64,000 nt of DNA, from NCBI GenBank assembly GCA_030844895.1, contig CM061224.1, forward strand, positions 70,688,567 through 70,752,566, written 5' to 3'. Every line of letters starts with the position of its first letter. Position 1 is the stretch's first letter. Below are positions 21,130 to 31,264 of this stretch, piece after piece. Origin of the DNA: Ambrosia x helenae (taxonomy: Eukaryota; Streptophyta; Magnoliopsida; Asterales; Asteraceae). Made by a program: the position numbers and the translations under genes. The notes below the pieces were generated by a model, which did not search any database, was not told the DNA's origin, and saw nothing but the letters and a program-made list of their open reading frames with translations.

Positions 21130-21643
21130 TCACATGCAGCAAAAGAAACGAATCAATGATCAATTACGTCACACTCACGTGTGAGTTATCCCGTCCAGCA
21201 GCAGCCAACGCATGTGCTAGAGACAACTCTATTACCTGCAGGTCAAAAGCCTTTCTTTAATCATAAAGGGCAAGTCCCCAATACAGTCTTGAATTGAGGG
21301 TCAAGTGCTTCCCTTTACAGAAGATCCTCCTTCTATATATTACCATCAATTGACACTTAAGTCCACACTCCTGATCTTCTCTTCTCTCTATAAGATTTTG
21401 CACTTTACATTATCTTTTCTTCACTTTAACATTAACAACAACAATAATAAGAACTACAAAGAACAATCTGGTTTGAAGACTCCTTAAATCAGAATCTAAA
21501 AACAATTACAAACAATAAAATCTAACCCACGTACTGCAAACGTGGGGAGACCTCACGACCTGCGTTAGACAAACCGAAACCTCTAACCTTTTTACCCCGG
21601 ATATCCCATAACCATCATTGGTCCTATATTTGTTGTAGCAACA
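21130..21643 (+). mobile_element. gypsy A: 5' LTR (start approximate)
   Basis: The right end TGTTGTAGCAACA at 21643 is followed two bases later by TTGGTGTCCATCGTGGGG, the form of primer-binding site used by many plant Ty3/gypsy elements, and then by a leader and a Gag start. The left boundary is only suggested (TGTCACATGC near 21130). The 3' LTR lies beyond the window, because a Sirevirus of more than 34 kb including nested insertions separates it. The TATA-like TTCTATATATTACC near 21330 suits an LTR promoter. Confidence 0.6.
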
Positions 21644-21645
21644 AG

Positions 21646-21663
21646 TTGGTGTCCATCGTGGGG
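21646..21663 (+). other. gypsy A primer-binding site
   Basis: TTGGTGTCCATCGTGGGG lies two bases after the LTR end. Such sites pair with the 3' end of a host tRNA to start minus-strand cDNA synthesis. It fixes the element's orientation as plus. Confidence 0.7.
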
Positions 21664-21723
21664 ATGCGTCGTTAAACACACTTATAAAACTTGTTGTGTA
21701 GCTCTAGGTCTTAAGATTCACAC

Positions 21724-21783
21724 ATGTCTGAGGACGGATCTTCCGATGAGGTAAACCAAGTACCTCGCAACACCAACACAACT
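21724..21783 (+). pseudogene. gypsy A Gag, N-terminal piece (continues at 29864)
   Basis: The ATG at 21724 opens MSEDGSSDEVNQVPRNTNTT (20 codons). The frame is then cut by the Athila-like insertion at 21784. Dropping the insertion and one CAACT copy, the frame goes on without a break at 29864. Gag would form the particle shell. Confidence 0.75.
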
Positions 21784-23015
21784 TGATCGATGTCGTTGGG
21801 TCAATAAAAAATATAAGAAAATAGTAGTATATGAAAGTTGAGTCGTCTCCATAGGGAATTGGTGGAAAGAGTAGTTTTGTAACTTTAACGATTAAACTAA
21901 AACCTAATTACTTTGTTTTTGCTTTGAAATTTAGAAAATGAATTTGAGAAGTTGTAAACAGTAATGAGAAAGAAGTAACCCCCTCCGAGCTTCTGGTTCT
22001 ATGATTCACCCAAACCTGGTTAAATGATAGGATACCACATAGACATGGTTTTGTTGAACGATTCAAATCAAGTGATAACCGAACACAAGTTTTTAATAAT
22101 AACCTGTACAATTCAATTACCAACACACAAGTATCAATTACCCTCCCAATTATCAAACTGCTCACGATGCAAGAAAACCAAATGCGAATGATAAAAAGAT
22201 AAGCAATTGCAACACAAATGAATTATTTAAATGATTTAAACCACAAATATTCTTCAAACAAGTGAAACACAATCCCAAGTACCAAATCAAACAAGTTAAA
22301 GGGTTTCACAAACGAACCATACACCCGGAGGTGGTTACAAAAGTGGTTAGTCGCTCATCTTCATCATATGATCTTCAATGGATGATTGGAATGATGATTG
22401 CATGAAAGGATTGATTGGATTGAGGTTTGGGATGATGAAAAGTGTGTTTGGGAGGTGAAAAAACGGCTAGGGTTCAGTGTGTTTCGTTTTGGGGTTGAAG
22501 TTATCTTTAAATATGGTAAAAATCCTTCAAATTCGCAACTTTTCCGACCCCCGGCGCAGCCCCGCGCCCCACCTAGCGCAGCCCTGCTCTGGGACCAAAA
22601 AATTGCTGACCCGCTCTAATTTTAGCGCATACCAACGCTGGTTATTGGAGTCTGACGTAGCCCCGCGCCTCCCCAGCGCAACCCTACTCTGGTTACTGGT
22701 ACGCGTCCGTTTTTGCCATAAAATCTTCGTTAGAACTCCGTTTTCTTCGATTCTTGCGGCCACGTCTTCGTATTTCAGAGCTTTATCACATCATCATTTA
22801 ATATCTTCAAGTACGATCCATTTAGTTTCTCCAAAAATGCATCCAATCCACTCCTACCCTCTCTCGAAACCTTCCAATAAGCTCCAGTTAGTACTTTTAA
22901 GCACCGTACATCTGTAATTCACCAACAATATCAAAGTAACCATGTTTTATGATATAAATCACACAAAAACACATAATTACATACATCTTAACATGGTAAA
23001 ACACCCTCTCATCAC
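21784..23015 (-). mobile_element. Athila-like element, 3' LTR
   Basis: This 1232-bp LTR matches 28638-29858. On the plus strand it begins TGATCGATGTCGTTGG and ends CTCTCATCA. It includes a GC-rich patch of GCGCAGCCC(C/T)GC motifs at about 22551-22690. Short frames inside it are chance. Confidence 0.88.
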
Positions 23016-23028
23016 ATCCCCACACTTA
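23016..23028 (-). other. Athila-like polypurine tract
   Basis: The minus strand reads AAGTGTGGGGATG directly before the 3' LTR, the primer site for plus-strand DNA synthesis. Confidence 0.7.
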
Positions 23029-24610
23029 CCTTTGATTGTCCCCAATCAAACCATCACAAAACACTACTCGCTTTGCTAACAAGCCGATTCCAATTCCCTT
23101 ACCATTACTAATCTTCAAGGCCCCGAATCATACCCATCCCATAGACTTACACAATCGAGATTGACAGACTGACAAGCAAGTGTTGCACATTTTAAAATCA
23201 AGACTTGCCTAACTAAGCCTAACATGCTTATCATCATACACATATACTACACACCCCTCACAATGGTCGCTCCTCTCGGTTTATATCTGGACTAGCTTGT
23301 AATGTGCTAGTAAAAGTCGCTCAAAAACCAAGAATGTAACCCTGTTATCATAGGTTTGTATGACAATCACACAGAAGTTGTAAGCTGTGCACACATCGAA
23401 AGTCTTACGGGTTTTGGGCTTAGGGTAAAGGTAGGATAGATTTGGCTTAACAATTGGGTTAAAAACAAAGGTTTCAACACGCTTGAATGACTATCCTTAT
23501 TCATACTACACAATAATACACTAAACAAACAACTTTGGGCATATTTGACCCATAACACATACTTCTATTTTCTCTTTTTTTTTCTTTTCTTTTTTTTTTC
23601 TTTTTTTTTCATATATGTATTTTTTTCTTTTTTTTTTTTTCAAAACTTAAACATAACTCAATCACTTGAACAAAACATAAACACAATGGATGTCATCAAT
23701 TTATTACACAAAGGTAAACGGGTCAATTTGGGTAATATTATAGGTTTAATCAAATGAAAGGGTATAGGCTCAACATGGGCTACTAAGGATGATTTCTGGA
23801 TAAACGGGTCAACAAAACACAAACAAATGGTTTCAAACACAAAAAAGGGATTCCTAATTTGCCTTTCTCATCTATGTGCATGTTTTACCTACAACTTTAG
23901 CATGTATCAAATCACACAAATTATGCAACAAGGAAACATTTGGTCTACTCTCAACAAATGAACATATATATCAATATCTATCAATCTAGTAGGCTCAAAA
24001 TCTCACAAAGTAGGGATATAGGTTGCCGACATGTAGCATATGCAATTCCTAAAAGCATGTTACCCCTAGTTAGGCATCTCTTTTCAGTTTCCATAAAACG
24101 CTTGTCAGAAAAACTCTCATGAACCTTAAAGGGATGACCATGATCAAGGTCTCATTTTTCATACTCGGCAAGGGACTCGTTAGCAACTGAAAACGCGGTT
24201 TTTGTGCTTGATCAAGTGAAAAAGGTGACATCTTGTGTGAATTTTTTTTTTCATTCATATTTTTATTTCAAAATTTCAAAAATTTCTCAATTTTTCTCAC
24301 AAATATGTAAGTGTTCCCCCCAACTATCCTAGGGTCACCTATCCCCACACTTGGGATAGATTGTCCCTAATGTATGGTTTTCAGTCCTTCACTACTCAAC
24401 ATGTTCAACCTCAATCACTACCTACCAGAGCTGACTAACACCCCAAAGTAACAAAAGAAACCATTCCCTTCACGAATAGATTTTCACACCACCAATTTCA
24501 TAAACAAGCAACAACAAAAGAAAAGGAAGGAGCACATGGACCTGATTCACTCCCCCTATCAAATGCGTGTCGACTCTAATGCGTATCGGATTGAATACTC
24601 CACCTATCAT
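23029..24610 (-). other. Athila-like 3' non-coding region
   Basis: No env-like or other frame is kept between the end of the coding part and the polypurine tract. A polypyrimidine tract (T/C only, about 23568-23640) and many short AT-rich stretches fill it. In complete Athila elements an env-like ORF may sit here; I see none. Confidence 0.55.
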
Positions 24611-25107
24611 TGTAGATACACGAAAGTGCGACTAGTGCTATTGAATTGCGAATTCTAATATGTGTTGGTGTTGACGGGTGGTCGAAGGTAGAATAGGATG
24701 GTCGAAGGAGACTCTGGGAGGTCAAATGAAGTTTTGAATGTATATATGTCTTGGTTCGCCCACCTTGAATGGTCGAACCTGCACATTCGACCAAGTCAAT
24801 TGGGCAAATGTGCAGGTCTATATAAGGTTGAATCATTTTTGGAATGTTAACTTTTGGTCATTTTGTTTCCCTCTCAGATTGTGTTTCTCCCTAGGGTTTT
24901 TGATAAGTCTGTAACTGATTTATATCATTGTAAACAAGTTTTTAAAGTGTTAATTATTATGATTATGAATGAAATGAATGTGTTTATGATGATTTGTGTG
25001 TTTTGCTAGTTTTATTATCATTTCGTGATCAATTCAGGGATTCCGCACTCGAATTGAACTTGTTTGATCATATTCTTTGTTTGAATAGCCGATCCTATAC
25101 GCATACA
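24611..25107 (+). mobile_element. solo Sirevirus-family LTR, 497 bp, TSD ATCAT
   Basis: It starts TGTAGATACACGAAAGTGCG and ends CGCATACA. ATCAT lies on both sides (24606-24610 and 25108-25112). It is clearly related to the 5' LTR of the Sirevirus at 29990-30506, including GGTCGAA motifs, the GTGCAGGTCTATATAAGG TATA region and the CAATTCAGGGATTCCGCAC block. It is the product of LTR-LTR recombination inside the Athila-like element. Confidence 0.92.
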
Positions 25108-25273
25108 ATCATGTTCGCACAACTTTCCCACACTTGGCTGCTACAATGGCTATGGAACAACGAAAACACACAAAACAAATAAAATAAAATAAAATAAAAC
25201 ACTTACCTCGGGCTGCCTCCCGAGAGCGCTAAGTTTATGAGTCTTCAGCCGGACTTCATACTTGCTATATCTC
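25108..25273 (-). other. conserved end-of-pol motif of the Athila-like element
   Basis: The minus strand carries CTTAGCGCTCTCGGGAGGCA followed by GCCCGAGG, a hairpin-prone motif like the one that follows pol in Athila elements (AGCGCT...GGGAGGCAACCC). Its presence only about 60 bases after the protease frame shows where the RT-integrase part was lost. Confidence 0.5.
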
Positions 25274-26236
25274 TCATGGTGGTCGAACGGGATGCTCGCC
25301 TCCCTCAGCTTCAAAATGCATTCTCTGCCTATACTCCAGTGGGTCATGAATTATATTCCACCTTGGATCATTCGCTGCTAAGTTGGTGTTTCCTTGTTCT
25401 AACTCAGGCGGTTTCTTAGCCTTCTCTTTCTTTCGAGCCTTCCCACCAGTGTCTCCCATCCTGTCAACCATAAGACACTCTTCCTGTGCTTTTGGGTCAG
25501 TTAAACTTGAAAAAACGTTTAAACTCAATTTTTTATCCCCAAATATCATACTTACCATTCCATCAGCACAGTTGATTACTGCATGAGCAGTTGCTAAAAA
25601 TGGTCTACCGAGTATAATCGTGTGTGGTGTGCCTTTAACATTTTTCTCACAATCCAGTACCAAGAAATCAACCGGATAGTAGCAATCTCCCATTTTAACT
25701 ATGACATCAGTCAACATTCCCTTGGGACGTATGGGTTTTTGATTAGCCAACACCACAGTGGTGCCAACTTTTTCTAAAGGACCAAATTCATATTGGTCAT
25801 ACATACCTCCCGGAAGAATGCTAACACAAGCTCCAAGATCTAGAAGTGCCCGGTCAACTTTAAGTTCCCCAATTTGTATTGAAATAAGGGGCACTCCTGC
25901 ATCTTGGCGTTTGGGTGGAAAAGTACCAGACAAAGTGGCACGCACATGTGCCGGTAAATCAAACTGTTTTGGCAGCTTGTTGTGTCCATTGTGGGTACTC
26001 AACTCTTTTAAGTTTTCAGCATGAGTAGGAATTTCTTGAATGGTATTAAGTAAGGGTAAATTGATTTTTACTTGTTTAAAATTTCTCCACCTCTCATCCT
26101 TTGGTGGGTAATTTTTATTTAAAACCACTCTTTTAGCTAGGTCCATTAAAGCCAAAGGAAAGGGTGTAAATTTGAGTTTCTCACCCCTGTCCTTGGCCTC
26201 ATTAGAACTTTCACTGAAAAACTTTTCACAAAACAT
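25274..26236 (-). CDS. retropepsin-type aspartic protease of the Athila-like element
   Basis: This open frame of 320 codons holds the end of Gag followed by a retroviral-type aspartic protease. Visible are the substrate-side strand LISIQIGELKVDRALLDLG with the catalytic Asp in ALLDLGACVSILP, a flap segment KVGTTVVLANQ, and the ILGRPFLATAHAVIN block near the C-terminus. In these elements DLGA replaces the DTGA/DSGA of retroviruses. The enzyme would cut Gag-Pol inside the particle. After a charged tail (KARKKEKAKK) the frame stops and no reverse transcriptase follows. The start codon is uncertain, because translation would normally arrive from gag. Confidence 0.85.
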   Translation of the reverse strand: MFCEKFFSESSNEAKDRGEKLKFTPFPLALMDLAKRVVLNKNYPPKDERWRNFKQVKINLPLLNTIQEIPTHAENLKELSTHNGHNKLPKQFDLPAHVRATLSGTFPPKRQDAGVPLISIQIGELKVDRALLDLGACVSILPGGMYDQYEFGPLEKVGTTVVLANQKPIRPKGMLTDVIVKMGDCYYPVDFLVLDCEKNVKGTPHTIILGRPFLATAHAVINCADGMVSMIFGDKKLSLNVFSSLTDPKAQEECLMVDRMGDTGGKARKKEKAKKPPELEQGNTNLAANDPRWNIIHDPLEYRQRMHFEAEGGEHPVRPP

Positions 26237-28438
26237 TTTTTTTAAATTTTAACTTTAAAGTTTGATTGTGAAAGTGTTTCCTGCTCATACTCAGAATTGG
26301 AAAGAAGACTAACCTCATTAATGTGTACATTCCTTGCAGTTGATGACTGATGTGCTGGATTCACTGTCGTGGTGCTCGGTAACTTACCTGGATCTTGACG
26401 GATAGCGGACAACTCTTGAGCAATTTGACCAACTTGCTTTGCCAATTCCTTGTACTGTTTGTCTCGAATCTCAATGTCCTTCCGAATATCCTTTTTGCAA
26501 TCTCCTGTCGACTTCATGAACTCTCTTGTTGACTTCATAAACTCAGTCAACATTTCTTTCACTGATCCATCTTGCCCTGAAGTTCACCCCTGCTGATTGC
26601 CTTGACTTCGCCAGTTGCCTTGAGAACTCCCTTGGTTATTGCCTTGCTGATAACTTCTTTGATTGTTGTAGTTCCCTTGGTTTGAATATCCTTTCTGATT
26701 GTTTTGTTGGGTACCTGTGATGGTGGATTCAACTGGTTAGAAGTATTACTGTAACTAAAATTAGGGTGATTTCGCAAACCTGGGTGATATGAATTAGAAT
26801 TCATATCATATGGCTTTCGTTGTCCATAAAGTTGATTTACTTCTTTAGATTTCCCTTATTGAGTAGGACAATCAGCATCCATGTGTCCCAAATCATCACA
26901 AATGGAGCAAACTGTATAAGAACTAGCTGACTTTGCTCCATCACTCCTTCCTGCACCTCTACCAGTTGTCAACTGTGCAATCTGTCGCTCTAAGCTTGCT
27001 ATTCTCTTTTCAGCCTCTGCATCAACACCCCTAGCTGCACTTGTTCGGCTTCTTCTACTAGCACGAGCCTGTCTCTTTGATGTCACAGCCAACCTCTCCA
27101 TGTACTCCCAATCCACATCCTCATGGTTAGTCAAAAAGGTACCATTACTGTTGGCATTCAGATCTCTAACATCTTCGGGTAATAGGCCGTCATAAAACGA
27201 CTTAATCAGTTCCTACATAGGTATATCATGATGTGAACATTTCCTTAACAACTCCTTAAACCTTGTGAATGCTTCATGAAATGGTTCTCCCGAGTGTTGT
27301 TGGAAGGTTCTGATAGCCTCCCGAGCATCAGTAGTGCGAGTCATAGTATAATATTCCTCTAAGAATTGTTGTTGAAGCTCTTGCCATGTGAATATACTCC
27401 CAGCAGGCAATGAATGGTACCACAACTTCGCTTGATCTTTGAGGGTGAACTGAAACATCATCAATCTCACCTCATCTTGACTAAATCCATGGCCCCCAAT
27501 GGTGTTACAAATACTCACAAACTCCGCAATGTGTAGATAGGGTTCCTCTGTTGCCTTACCATAGAAACTCGGAAGATGGTTCAAATATTGGGGTCTAACC
27601 TCAAAGCTCCTTCCGTTCTGATGTGGTGGTACTACAGGTGAAACGTGCTCGATGGCCACCGGAATAAAATGGCTCCCAACGCCATTTACAGGAAGTCTGT
27701 AGTTCACCCTAGGTACTCCATCTACATATTGCCTATGCTCATTCTCTCGCACTTGATTTCTTGGTTGATTCTGAGGGACCCTTCTCTGTCCTTGATTCTG
27801 TCCACTCACATTAAACCCTCGCTGTTGTCTCTGCTGATATTGCGGACCAAACTCATCATACCCATCATAGTCGAACTGATCCTGATTCATGTAGTACCCA
27901 TCATCAACTCCTCCATCCCAATCAGCAACTCTACTATTAAAAGTGCCCGTTGCACCCTGCATACTATCATCTCCATGAAGTGAGTCTGTTGCTCTATTAT
28001 TGTTAGATCTTGGGTTTCGGTTTTGTGGTGGTTTTCGATTTAAGGCTAATGGGCGGTTAGGTTGTTGTTGCTGTCGTGGAGCTTCAAAAGCTGGATCATT
28101 TTCATAATGTTCGTCCCACTCGTCATGCTCTTGATGGCTTTGCTGAAATTGTCTAGAACCACTAGCGTTCGGATCTGGGTTAAACTGTGGGAATGGTTGT
28201 TGTTGTCTTGAGTTGGTGCTGTTTGAAATGGTCGTGGGGGCATATCGCCCAATGGGTTTTCTTGTGGTGGTATTGAGTCAGGTTGGTTCAGTGGAGGTTG
28301 ATTATCTTGGTTACTGTGATGGCTCATGTTTGGTGTTGGTCGGGTTTGATGAATGGCTCTGTTCTTTCTAGCTGTCTTTTCAATTTCCGGATCGTAAATT
28401 AGCGGTGAAGTCTTGCCCGAATAACGTGTATGATGCAT
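26237..28438 (-). pseudogene. Gag of the Athila-like element, with in-frame stops and a frameshift
   Basis: The ATG at 28438 starts MHHTRYSGKTSPLIYDPEIE. A frameshift near 28050-28200 leads to the capsid part (27962-27213) with FYGKATEEPYLHIAEFV and the diagnostic KAKLWYHSLP-type segment LKDQAKLWYHSLPAGSIFTW. Then come a coil (IASLERQIAQL) and one CCHC knuckle, CSICDDLGHMDADC, near 26880. TAG at about 27213 (Trp expected, TGG to TAG) and TAA near 26856 (Gln expected, CAA to TAA) interrupt it. A last piece, 26562-26242, is a coiled segment KQYKELAKQVGQIAQELSAI. Gag is otherwise well preserved. Confidence 0.85.
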
Positions 28439-28637
28439 GCAACTGAATTACCTGCATAGACACAAACAAGCAAACCACGCGTAATACTGAACAAAACAAA
28501 ACAAAACAAACAAAACTTAAACTAAAAGACTAGAAAAGGAAAATATTTTTGGTTTTTTTTTTTTTAAAGAAAAGCAGTAAAAACTAAAACAAAACTATCT
28601 AACTAAGCGCACCGATTCCTCGGCAGCGGCGTCATTT
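28439..28637 (-). other. Athila-like leader and primer-binding site
   Basis: Beside the 5' LTR the minus strand reads AAATGACGCCGCTGCCGAGG (28637-28618), matching the Athila-type primer site GGCGCCGTTGCCGGGGA in pattern. A 180-nt A-rich leader precedes the Gag ATG. Confidence 0.7.
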
Positions 28638-29858
28638 TGATCGATGTCGTTGGTCAATAAAAAAATATAAGAAAACAGTAGTATATGGAAGTTGAGTCGT
28701 CTCCACAGGGAATTGGTGGAAAGAGTAGTTGTGTTTCTTAACTAATAAAATTAAGTCTAACTGAATTGTAGGTTGTTTTGAGTTTTAAGAAAATGAATTT
28801 TAGAAGTTGTAAATAATACTATTAAAGAAGTAACCCCCTCCAGGTTTCCGGTTCAATGATTCACCCTACCCTTGTTTAGATGATTAGATACCACATAGAC
28901 ATAGTTTTGTTGAACGGTTTAAGTTAAGTGATAATAAAACACAAGTTTTCAATAATAACTCGTACAATTTAATTACCAACCCACGAATAGCGACTACCCT
29001 CCCGTTAATCAAACTGCTCATGATGCAAGAAAACCGAATGCGAATGACTAAAAGATAAGCAATTGCACAAACGTGACTTGTTTAAATAACTCAAACCACA
29101 AATATCTTTCAAATGATTAAAAGACAATCCATAAACCAAAGTAAACAAGAGTTAAAGTTTCACAAATAAACCTTACACCTGGAGGTGGTTACAAATATGT
29201 TTAGCCGCTCATATCCATTCCAAAATCTTCAATTAATGTGTTGATGGAGATTGAATGCATGATTTGATGATTAAGATGATGATTAGGAATGATTAATTGA
29301 GGGAAAAACACCTTAGGAATGATTAAAACGGCTAGGGTTCAGTGTGTTTCGTTTTGAGGTTGAAGTTATCTTTAAATATGGTAAAAATCCTTCAAATTCG
29401 CAACTTTCTGACCCCCGGCGCAGCCCCGCGCCCCACCCAGCGCAGCCCTGCTCTGGGACCAAAAACTTACTGACCCGCTCTAATTTTTGCGCATACCAGC
29501 GTTAGTTATTGGAGTCTGGCGCAGCCCTGCTCTGGTTACTGGTACGCGTCCGTTTTTGCCATAAAATCTTCGTTAGAACTCCATTTTCTTCGATTCTTGC
29601 GGCCACGTCTTCGTATTTCAGAGCTTTATCACATCATCATTTAATATCTTCAATTAAGATCCATTTATTTTCTCCAAAAAATGCATCCAATCCACTCCTA
29701 CCCTCTCCCGAAACCTTCCAATAAGCTCCAGTTAGTACTTTTAAGCGCCGTACACCTGTAATTCTCCAACAATCTCAAAGTAACCATGTTTTATGATATA
29801 AATCACACAAAAACACATAATTACATACATCTTAACATGGTAAAACACCCTCTCATCA
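28638..29858 (-). mobile_element. Athila-like element, 5' LTR
   Basis: This 1221-bp partner of 21784-23015 ends CTCTCATCA just before the duplicated CAACT. Differences from its partner are spread along the whole length, including small indels near 28740-28780, and the GC-rich patch at 29415-29530 is shorter. Confidence 0.88.
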
Positions 29859-29863
29859 CAACT

Positions 29864-29989
29864 CCCAACATTGGTCGCTCTTCTCCGACCAGATCTACAC
29901 CCTTCTCCACTCTGGAAGGCACTCCAATGGGGACCATGTTCCCGGAGTTCTCTTCCTTTCAAACACAAACCCCTACTCGGTCAGGGGTT
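29864..29989 (+). pseudogene. gypsy A Gag, second piece
   Basis: Directly after the CAACT duplication the frame interrupted at 21783 resumes for 42 codons (PNIGRSSPTRSTPF... to TPTRSGV), with no stop. It is then cut by the Sirevirus LTR at 29990. The left copy of the expected Sirevirus target duplication is GGGTT (29985-29989). This in-frame fit is the best proof of the insertion order drawn here. Confidence 0.8.
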
Positions 29990-30506
29990 TGTAGATACAC
30001 GAAGTGCGACTAGTGCTATTGAATTGCGAATTTCATTATGTTTTGTTGATTACGGACGGTCGAAGGTGGCTTTCACAAGGTCGAATGTAGATTAAACGGT
30101 CGAAGGGAGAACTCAGAGAGGTCGAATGAAGTTTTGTTGTATATAAGTTTTGGTTCGCCCAACTTGAATGGTCGAACTTGCACATTTGCCCAATCGAATG
30201 GTTGAATGTGCAGGTCTATATATAGGTTGAATCATTTTCTAAGTTTAACGATTGATCATTTTTGTTTCCCTTTCTGTGTGTTTTGTCTCCCTAGGGTTTT
30301 ATTGAGTCTATAACTGATATCTATCATTGTAAACAAAGTTTTAAAGTGTTAATCATAATGTTTATCAATGAAATGAAAATGTTTGAGATGATTTGCGTGT
30401 TTTGCTAGATATATTATCATTTCGTGATCAATTCAGGGATTCCGCACCTGAATTGAACTTGTTTGATCATATTCTTTGTTTGAAGATCGATCCTTAATCA
30501 CATACA
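29990..30506 (+). mobile_element. Sirevirus 5' LTR
   Basis: TGTAGATACACGAAG opens and AATCACATACA closes the 517-bp LTR. Five GGTCGAA motifs occupy the first 190 bases. GTCTATATATAGG (about 30214) is a strong TATA candidate. The solo copy at 24611-25107 confirms both ends. Confidence 0.9.
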
Positions 30507-30509
30507 AAG

Positions 30510-30521
30510 TGGTATCAGAGC
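30510..30521 (+). other. Sirevirus primer-binding site
   Basis: TGGTATCAGAGC lies three bases after the LTR and matches the 3' end of initiator tRNA-Met, the usual primer for plant copia elements. Confidence 0.92.
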
Positions 30522-30522
30522 C

Positions 30523-31264
30523 ATAAGGATCAAACAACTACGAATTGATAATATTAGTGTTGATTTGGACCCAATTTTGATCAAAACTTTTTCTGTTTTC
30601 ATTGAACATTTGAATTTGGTGAATATTGATTGATTTGAACTTGTTTTCATGGATAAAATTCAATATTCTCTTTGTTAAACTTGTTCCAAATCGAATCCGA
30701 AGTAAAACCTGCATAAGATCATCAAATTTTCATCAACATTTGAAAATTTTGGATCAAAATAACTGATTTTCAAAGTATAACCGTTTTTAAAATGAAAGGG
30801 TCGAACCTAGGGAGAAACGGCCGAGAGTGTAGTTTTTAGGTCGAACCAGGGAGTTTTTGGTCGAACGTGGAGTGTATTTTGGTCGAACCTAGAAAGTTTT
30901 AGTGCGTTGTTGTTCATTCGACCATCTGTGTTACATTCGACCAATCGGGAGGTCGAAAGTGGATTGATTTGGTCGAAAGTGAAATGAGTTTGTTATTTTC
31001 TACATTCGAGTCTTTAGAAACGGTCGAATATGGACTAAATTCCACATTCGCCCACTCGATCTTTTGCAAACGGTCGAACGTAGAAACGGTTGATAAATTT
31101 TTTCAATCGTTTCATGTTTTATACTTTTCAGACGATATGTGGAACTTTCCGACAACACCACGACCTAATACAACACCATCTCAACCAATCAACTATTTGG
31201 CGATGACTAGTCGGTGGCTGCTTAGAAGACTAGTCAACCATCTCAACCAATCAACTATTTGGCG
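30523..31264 (+). promoter_or_regulatory. Sirevirus leader with many GGTCGAA motifs and an upstream ORF
   Basis: About 740 nt of leader carry at least ten copies of GGTCGAA or its complement between 30797 and 31085, often spaced 20-45 nt apart. A 62-bp tandem duplication (units starting 31175 and 31237) copies the gag start context. It creates an ATG at 31203 whose 22-codon frame ends in TGA at 31266-31268, overlapping the gag ATG as ATGA. Translation of gag may therefore depend on reinitiation. Confidence 0.7.

Larger units (their letters stand above)
21784..29858 (-). mobile_element. Athila-like Ty3/gypsy element without RT and integrase, TSD CAACT
   Basis: An 8.1-kb element is flanked by CAACT at 21779-21783 and 29859-29863. 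LTRs of 1232 bp (left) and 1221 bp (right) both start TGATCGATGTCGTTGG and end CTCTCATCA. The primer-binding site beside the right LTR and the polypurine tract beside the left one set the minus orientation. The interior encodes Gag and protease only. The roughly 3 kb of RT, RNase H and integrase expected in Athila is gone, so it depended on a helper. The LTR pair has many differences and small indels, so the insertion is old. Confidence 0.85.

Noticed and set aside
22398..22917. Short ORFs in the Athila-like LTR
   Set aside because: They are read through GC-rich repeats of the LTR, and the matching frames in the other LTR are shifted.
23560..23645. Membrane protein made of Phe runs
   Set aside because: The frame reads a pure T/C tract; low-complexity DNA, not a gene.
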